A stretch of DNA of 64,000 nt, taken from positions 3,018,501-3,082,500 of the forward strand of contig NZ_CABVGP010000001.1 of assembly GCF_902497555.1 (NCBI RefSeq), in the 5' to 3' direction. Below, in pieces: positions 59,810-64,000 of the stretch. The translations under genes and the position numbers were made by a program. This DNA comes from Amycolatopsis camponoti. Its GTDB lineage: Bacteria; Actinomycetota; Actinomycetes; Mycobacteriales; Pseudonocardiaceae. Numbering within the stretch: the stretch's first letter is position 1; each line of letters starts with the position of its first letter. The notes beneath the pieces were generated by a model. That model did no database searches. It had not been told where the DNA came from and worked only from the letters and a program-made list of their open reading frames with translations.

Positions 59810-60190
59810 CCCGTCCGGGCCCGTGGGGATGACGGGCGGGACGACGGCGCCGTGCTCGTCGACCAGGACCGAATGCGCTTCGCCCGCCTCGAAAGCGTGC
59901 CGCTCACCCCACTGGCGCAGCGTGACGATCACGGCGAAGAGGTCCTGGCCGGCGGCGGTGAGCGCGTACTGCTGGCGTTTGCCCGACGGGGCTTCGACCT
60001 GGGTCAGCAAGCCGTTCGCGGTCAGCTTGCGGAGCCGGTCGGCGAGGATGTTGCGGGCGATGCCGGTGCGCTGCTGGAAGTCGGTGAACGAGCGCGCGCC
60101 GTCCATCGCGTCCCGGACGATCAGCAGGCTCCACCGATCGCCGATCAGGTCCACCGTCCGCGCGACCGGGCAGGTCGGGTCCGTCCACAT
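59771..60190 (-). CDS. HxlR-family transcriptional regulator
   Basis: This 139-residue regulator has the family start MWTDPTCPVARTVDLIGDR and a winged helix (TGIARNILADRLRKLTANGL). GGAG precedes the ATG at 60190. It is divergent from the MFS gene, so it likely represses this exporter in response to a toxic compound. Confidence 0.83.
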   Translation of the reverse strand: MWTDPTCPVARTVDLIGDRWSLLIVRDAMDGARSFTDFQQRTGIARNILADRLRKLTANGLLTQVEAPSGKRQQYALTAAGQDLFAVIVTLRQWGERHAFEAGEAHSVLVDEHGAVVPPVIPTGPDGSPLTSGTTSVRK

Positions 60191-60242
60191 CACCGCTCCA
60201 CTGAGTTGCGTAATGAAACCATTCTGACCTACTCTCCGAAGA

Positions 60243-60257
60243 GTTGCAAATCGCAAC
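60243..60257. promoter_or_regulatory. GTTGC-N5-GCAAC palindrome before the MFS gene
   Basis: The arms are perfect and lie 16 nt before the GTG at 60273, in the HxlR/MFS divergent region. A likely HxlR operator. Confidence 0.55.
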
Positions 60258-60272
60258 CAATCGGGAGGCGTA

Positions 60273-61445
60273 GTGGGTCGCGGGACGAGACTGCTGCTGG
60301 CGGTGGTGTGCGGCGTCGCGGTCGCCGGCGTCTACGCCGGGCAACCGGTCCTGGGTCCGATGGGGGACGCGCTGGGCGTTCCGCGCGGCTCGGCCGGCTG
60401 GTTCGTGGCGGTGGGTCAGCTGGGCTACCTGGCCGGGCTGGTCCTGCTGGTGCCCCTGGGCGACCGCCTCGACCGCCGTCGCCTGATCGCCGGGCACCTG
60501 GGTCTGGTGGCGGTGGGCTCGGCGATCACCGCGACGGCGCCGGTCGCCTGGCCGGCGTTCGGCGGCCTCGCGATCGCGGGGATGTTCGCGGTGGTGGTAC
60601 AGACGACGGTCGCGTACACAGCGTCGCTCTCGCCACCGGCCGAGCGAGGACGCGACCTCGGCATCGTGACGTCCGGGGTGGTGGCCGGCATCCTCGGCGC
60701 GCGGGTCGTCACGGGGACGTTGGCGGACCTGTGGGGGTGGCGCGGCAGCTACTTCGCCTTGGCCGGTCTCGCGGTGCTCCTCGGCGTGCTGTGCCTCGTC
60801 GCGCTGCCGGCGGACGTCCGGACCGTCGCCGAGCCCTACGGCCGGATCATCCGATCGTTCTTCGGGTTGTTCGCCCAGCCGCTGTTCCTCAGCCGTGGGC
60901 TGATCGCGTTCTTCCTGTTCGCGTCCTTCGGCACGCTCTGGAGCGGGTTGGCCCTCCCGTTGGCCGGCGAGCCGTGGCACCTGAGCGAAACGCAGATCGG
61001 GTTGTTCGGCCTCGCCGGGCTCGCGGGGGCGTGGGGAGCGGCCCGATCCGGCCGCTGGGGCGACGCCGGCCACGCGGGGCGGGTCACGGGCATCGCGCTG
61101 GCCCTGCTGCTCGGCTCGTGGGCGGCGCTCGGGCAGCTGGGCTGGTCGCTGGTGGTGCCGGTCGCCGGCGTGGTGGTGCTGGACTTCGCGGTACAGGTCG
61201 TGCACGTCGGCAACCAGCACATCCTGACGGCGGCGTTCGCCGGCCGCCCCAGCACCACGATCGGCGCGTACATGGTGTTCTACTCGCTGGGTTCGGCCTT
61301 CGGAGCGGCGGCGACCACGAAGCTGTTCGCCACGGCGGGGTGGCCGGGCTCGTCGATCTTGGGCGCGGCGCTGGCTTTCTGCGCCCTGGTCGTCTGGTTC
61401 ACGACGCGAACCCGCGTTCCCGAAGAGGTGGTGGTCAACGCGTGA
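60273..61445 (+). CDS. MFS exporter
   Basis: This 390-residue membrane protein has about twelve helices and a short loop signature (PLGDRLDRRRLIAGH). It resembles the YbcL/YnfM-like drug or arabinose efflux group. It is divergent from the HxlR gene. Its stop codon lies inside a 30-nt perfect palindrome. Confidence 0.8.
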   Translation: MGRGTRLLLAVVCGVAVAGVYAGQPVLGPMGDALGVPRGSAGWFVAVGQLGYLAGLVLLVPLGDRLDRRRLIAGHLGLVAVGSAITATAPVAWPAFGGLAIAGMFAVVVQTTVAYTASLSPPAERGRDLGIVTSGVVAGILGARVVTGTLADLWGWRGSYFALAGLAVLLGVLCLVALPADVRTVAEPYGRIIRSFFGLFAQPLFLSRGLIAFFLFASFGTLWSGLALPLAGEPWHLSETQIGLFGLAGLAGAWGAARSGRWGDAGHAGRVTGIALALLLGSWAALGQLGWSLVVPVAGVVVLDFAVQVVHVGNQHILTAAFAGRPSTTIGAYMVFYSLGSAFGAAATTKLFATAGWPGSSILGAALAFCALVVWFTTRTRVPEEVVVNA

Positions 61446-61470
61446 TACGCCCGGCGCCGGGCGTATCACG
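61441..61470. terminator. 30-nt perfect palindrome at the MFS stop
   Basis: Arms CGTGATACGCCCGGC and its exact complement meet without a loop. It overlaps the TGA at 61443-61445. A transcription terminator hairpin is the simplest reading; no T-run follows. Confidence 0.6.
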
Positions 61471-61509
61471 GCGCTCTCCCGCGGCTCTGCACGGCGAGGA
61501 GGTGCCGCG

Positions 61510-62115
61510 ATGAACCCGTTCCGCACCAGCAGTCTCGTCCTGATCGCCGTGCTCGCCGCCGGGTGCTCGGACCCCGCCGGTCCCGATACCGGGGGCTCGA
61601 CCACCGGGGAGCCGACGACGATGTCGGCGCCGAGCACCGAGCCCACCGGCCCGGAGACGCCGAGATCCGGCGACGACGGTGTCGCGATTTCGCTCCCGCA
61701 GCTGCCGATCGGCGGGGGAGCGCGACCCGAGGGCGCCCAGGAGCAGTGCGTCACCGTCGGCTGGTTGTCCGACGTCTCGCTCGCTTCGGGCGTGAAGGTC
61801 ACCGGAGTCGGCTTCGACAAGCGGGGTGTCTTCAGCGCCGGCGGCGGCTGCGGTGAGGAAGCCGCCTGCGTGGGGTTCACGTTCCACGCGAACGGCGACC
61901 AGTGCTCGGTCGCCGTGAGGGCGCTCGGGACCGGCGGTGCCACCCGGCTGACCCTCTCGGGCAAGGACCTCTGCTCGTGCCGGGACATCCGCGGCAAGGT
62001 CCAGCCGGGCTCGGTCCCCCTGACCCAGCCGTCGGGGCCCGGCGAGCCGGCGACTGACGAGACGGGGCCCGACCAGACGGACTCCCCGACGCCCGAAACC
62101 ACGGCGACCGGGTGA
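61510..62115 (+). CDS. Secreted lipoprotein, Cys-rich
   Basis: This 201-residue lipoprotein has a signal with lipobox LAAGC (Cys19), a Thr/Pro/Ser-rich linker (20-60), a Cys-containing domain (GGGCGEEAACVGFTF, KDLCSCRDI) and an acidic tail. Function is unknown. Its stop overlaps the next gene's GTG. Confidence 0.7.
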   Translation: MNPFRTSSLVLIAVLAAGCSDPAGPDTGGSTTGEPTTMSAPSTEPTGPETPRSGDDGVAISLPQLPIGGGARPEGAQEQCVTVGWLSDVSLASGVKVTGVGFDKRGVFSAGGGCGEEAACVGFTFHANGDQCSVAVRALGTGGATRLTLSGKDLCSCRDIRGKVQPGSVPLTQPSGPGEPATDETGPDQTDSPTPETTATG

Positions 62116-63005
62116 CTTCGGTGCCCGAGGCGGGTCCCGGCCGGTTCGAGCGCTTCGTCGACGCGGGCAAGGCCGTCATCCCGCCGCTGACCCTGCTCAG
62201 CGCGCTGTTGTTCTACTTCGGATACGTCTCCGCGCGGTCGCAGTACGAGTACTTCGGCGTCGATGTCGACACGATCGGGCTGGGCACGCAGGACTACATC
62301 ATGCGCAGCCCGCAGCCGCTGCTCACGCCGCTGCTGGTGTTCGCCGCGGTCGGTGCCGGCGCGGTCGCGGTGCACGCGGCCGTCCGGCGGCGGATCGGGG
62401 ACGCGGCCTCCGCCCGGCCGGCGACCCGGCTGGGCCGCGGCGGCCAGGCGGCCGGCCTGGTCGCGCTCGCCGCCGGGCTCCTGCTGCTGTCGGGGTACGC
62501 CTTCGTGCGCGACTGGCGGCTGTACGGGCTCGTGACCCCGGTGCTGATCGCCGTCGGCGGCACGCTGTTCCGGTACGGCTCGTTCGTCCGGCGGCTGGGC
62601 CGGCCGCCGGACGACGCCGCGTCGCCGCCGCTTCGCCGGGTGTCGGCCGCGCTCGTCTACGTCGCGATCGCCGTCAGCGCGTTCTGGACGACCGCGACTG
62701 TCGCGCAGTGGTCCGGCCGCGGGCTCGCGATGTACGAGGCGAGCCGCCTGGACAAGCTGCCCAGCGTCATCCTCGACACCAAGGAAAGCCTCTTCCTCCG
62801 GAGCCCCGGCATCCAGGAGACCAAGCTGCCGTCCGTCGACGGGCAGACCTTCCACTACCGCTACCGGAACCTGCGCCTGCTGATCCACGGCAAGGACCGG
62901 ATGTTCCTGGTGGCCGACCGGTGGTCGGCGAGCGGCGCCACGGTCGTCGTGCCGCTCGACGGCTCGGTGCGCGTCCAGTTCCTGTTCCAGAACCAGCACC
63001 CGTGA
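62112..63005 (+). CDS. Membrane protein of unknown function
   Basis: This 297-residue protein has four predicted helices (FERFVDAGKAVIPPLTLLSAL; LLTPLLVFAAVGAGAVA; AGLVALAAGLLLLSGYAFV; SAALVYVAIAVSAFW) and a C-terminal soluble domain. SRSQYEYFGVDVDTIGLG is characteristic. It is coupled by GTGA to the lipoprotein gene. Confidence 0.72.
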   Translation: MTSVPEAGPGRFERFVDAGKAVIPPLTLLSALLFYFGYVSARSQYEYFGVDVDTIGLGTQDYIMRSPQPLLTPLLVFAAVGAGAVAVHAAVRRRIGDAASARPATRLGRGGQAAGLVALAAGLLLLSGYAFVRDWRLYGLVTPVLIAVGGTLFRYGSFVRRLGRPPDDAASPPLRRVSAALVYVAIAVSAFWTTATVAQWSGRGLAMYEASRLDKLPSVILDTKESLFLRSPGIQETKLPSVDGQTFHYRYRNLRLLIHGKDRMFLVADRWSASGATVVVPLDGSVRVQFLFQNQHP

Positions 63006-63008
63006 GTA

Positions 63009-63611
63009 TCAAGCGGCCCCCCGCTCGCTCCGGAGAGCATGACCACCGCAGTCGTACGGTTCGTCGGCGAGCAGCGCCGCGATCGCCGGCATGCGCCGCA
63101 CCCGGGCCAGGCACCGCGCCCGCGACGGGCCGATCGAGCCGACCGGGATGCCGAGCGTTTCGCTGATCTCCCGGTAGGACTTGGGCGGGTCGCAGAACAG
63201 CAGCGCCAGCAGCTCCCGGTCGCGCACGGGCAGCCGGGCGAACGCGCTGCGGGCGGCGGCGCGGCGTTCGGCCCCGATCAGCCCGGCGTCGAACTGCGGC
63301 TCGGACAGCTCGCCGAGCAGCGGGTCGTCGGTCGGGACCTGCCGGTTCCGGTGCCGCAGCAGCCGCAGGCATTCGTGCCGGGTGGTGGTGCGCAGCCAGC
63401 CGGGCAGCGCCTCCGGTTCGCGCAGCCGCGGCAGGTTCACGACCAGCCGGAGCCACACCGCCCCACTGATGTCCTGCGCGTCGGCATTGGCGATCCGATA
63501 CTGCGCGCACACCGACAAGACCAGCGAAGAATATCGGTCGACGATATCCCGCCAAGCCCATTCGGCACCTCGGGCGGCATTTTCCAGCAATGGCACCGGC
63601 GAGTCGTGCAT
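63009..63611 (-). CDS. ECF-type RNA polymerase sigma factor
   Basis: This 200-residue sigma factor has region 2 (RYSSLVLSVCAQYRIANAD, QDISGAVWLRLV) and region 4 (LPVRDRELLALLFCDPPKSY, then REISETLGIPVGSIGPSRAR). No anti-sigma gene is adjacent. It is convergent with the membrane gene and divergent from the SARP gene. Confidence 0.82.
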   Translation of the reverse strand: MHDSPVPLLENAARGAEWAWRDIVDRYSSLVLSVCAQYRIANADAQDISGAVWLRLVVNLPRLREPEALPGWLRTTTRHECLRLLRHRNRQVPTDDPLLGELSEPQFDAGLIGAERRAAARSAFARLPVRDRELLALLFCDPPKSYREISETLGIPVGSIGPSRARCLARVRRMPAIAALLADEPYDCGGHALRSERGAA

Positions 63612-63660
63612 GGCCCCTCCTCGGACTGGGATGTTCCCGGGTTCACGATTTCGCCACGCC

Positions 63661-63699
63661 CTGCTCGCCGACCTTGCAGAGACCTTGCGGGGCGAGCAG
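63661..63699. promoter_or_regulatory. SARP-like heptamer repeats within an inverted repeat
   Basis: ACCTTGC occurs at 63671-63677 and 63682-63688, an 11-bp period with a 4-bp gap, the arrangement bound by SARP regulators. It is enclosed by complementary arms CTGCTCGCC (63661-63669) and GGCGAGCAG (63691-63699), 48-86 nt before the SARP gene. Confidence 0.6.
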
Positions 63700-63746
63700 C
63701 ATCGACGGGGCCGGTCGGGACGGGTCGATCACGGGGAGTCCGCCGC

Positions 63747-64000
63747 ATGGAGTTCCTGCTGTTCGGGGAGGTGCAGCTACGCGTCGCGGGACAGCCGCTG
63801 GATGTCGGGACGCCGCGGCAGCAAGCGGTCCTCGCGGCGCTCGCGGCCGACGCCGGACGCCCGGTGCCGATCGAGACGCTCATCGACCGCGTCTGGGGTG
63901 ACGATCCGCCGGGTGAAGCGCGCAATGTGGTGTATTCCCACCTGAGCCGAATTCGGCAGGTGCTCACCGAGGTCACCGAGCTGACCGGCACAAAGACCGG
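63747..64000 (+). CDS. SARP-family regulator, N-terminus (runs off window)
   Basis: About 84 residues are visible: MEFLLFGEVQLRVAGQPLDV, then the winged-helix PVPIETLIDRVWGDDPPGEA and VVYSHLSRIRQVL. This is the OmpR-like DNA-binding domain of SARP (AfsR/RedD-type) regulators; BTAD and further domains would lie beyond the edge. GGGGAG lies eight bases upstream. Confidence 0.82.
   Translation, partial: MEFLLFGEVQLRVAGQPLDVGTPRQQAVLAALAADAGRPVPIETLIDRVWGDDPPGEARNVVYSHLSRIRQVLTEVTELTGTKT

Noticed and set aside
59904..62999. 1031-codon minus-strand open frame
   Set aside because: It runs opposite HxlR/MFS/lipoprotein/membrane genes and has no domain; long antisense frames are expected at this GC content.

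Overview
The window is chromosomal DNA of a high-GC actinomycete. Codon use is strongly G/C at third positions, many genes start with GTG, stops and starts overlap as ATGA or GTGA, and TetR, GntR, IclR, LuxR and SARP regulators, SDRs and secreted lipoproteins are abundant. The gene content and style fit an Amycolatopsis-like member of the Pseudonocardiales; this assignment is inference. About 60 protein genes are supported. I found no rRNA, tRNA or CRISPR array.

Layout. (1) 1-2.4 kb: a truncated sugar-binding lipoprotein and a secreted GH16-type glucanase with a chitin-binding-type module, behind a DasR-box-like site. (2) 2.5-5.7 kb: an ECF42-type sigma factor operon (DGPF protein, sigma factor with C-terminal extension, AhpD-like protein, MaoC-like protein). 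(3) 5.75-16.1 kb: a lower pathway for 2-pyrone-4,6-dicarboxylate and 4-oxalomesaconate: LigJ, LigI and a transporter in one operon; an AAHS transporter; an NAD-binding dehydrogenase; a GntR regulator; then LigK, LigU and a VOC-family extradiol dioxygenase. Four copies of an ATTGT-N2-ACAAT palindrome sit at its promoters. (4) 16.1-18.3 kb: an XRE regulator, ImmA-like protease and multi-pass membrane protein module. (5) 18.5-21.2 kb: a decayed IS1634-type element with a small VOC gene and an epoxide-hydrolase pseudogene, bracketed by 78-nt direct repeats. (6) 21.2-28 kb: nitroreductase, regulator, GNAT, a MOSC-ferredoxin reductase fusion, a CGNR protein, a DUF427 protein, an SDR without its catalytic residues, VOC and GH128.

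(7) 28.1-34.6 kb: a second aromatic or ring-compound cluster (MhpB-like dioxygenase, MhpC-like hydrolase, cupin, SDR; divergent IclR, flavin monooxygenase, cupin, SnoaL). (8) 34.6-48.5 kb: lipoprotein, SDRs, a frameshifted secreted protein, hydrolase, GAF-LuxR regulator, a type VII secretion-like pair, a GNAT-VOC fusion, an FAD enzyme with a membrane partner, and TetR units. (9) 48.5-59.8 kb: a third, unusual catabolic island: HyuA and HyuB carboxylase/hydantoinase subunits divergent from an aryl-CoA-type flavin monooxygenase, an EntE-like aryl-acid ligase, a maleate-isomerase-like enzyme, TetR, then a VOC enzyme, an unknown 82-aa protein and an alpha/beta hydrolase. (10) 59.8-64 kb: HxlR regulator and MFS exporter, a lipoprotein/membrane protein pair, an ECF sigma factor, and the start of a SARP regulator with a SARP-like repeat in front of it.

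Most of the window looks like an accessory catabolic region. Three separate ring-cleavage or ring-activation clusters, each with its own regulator, lie within 55 kb. The best candidates for undescribed biology are the 48.5-59.8 kb island, the PDC/oxalomesaconate pathway with a VOC dioxygenase in place of the usual LigAB/DesB enzyme, and the XRE-ImmA-membrane triad.
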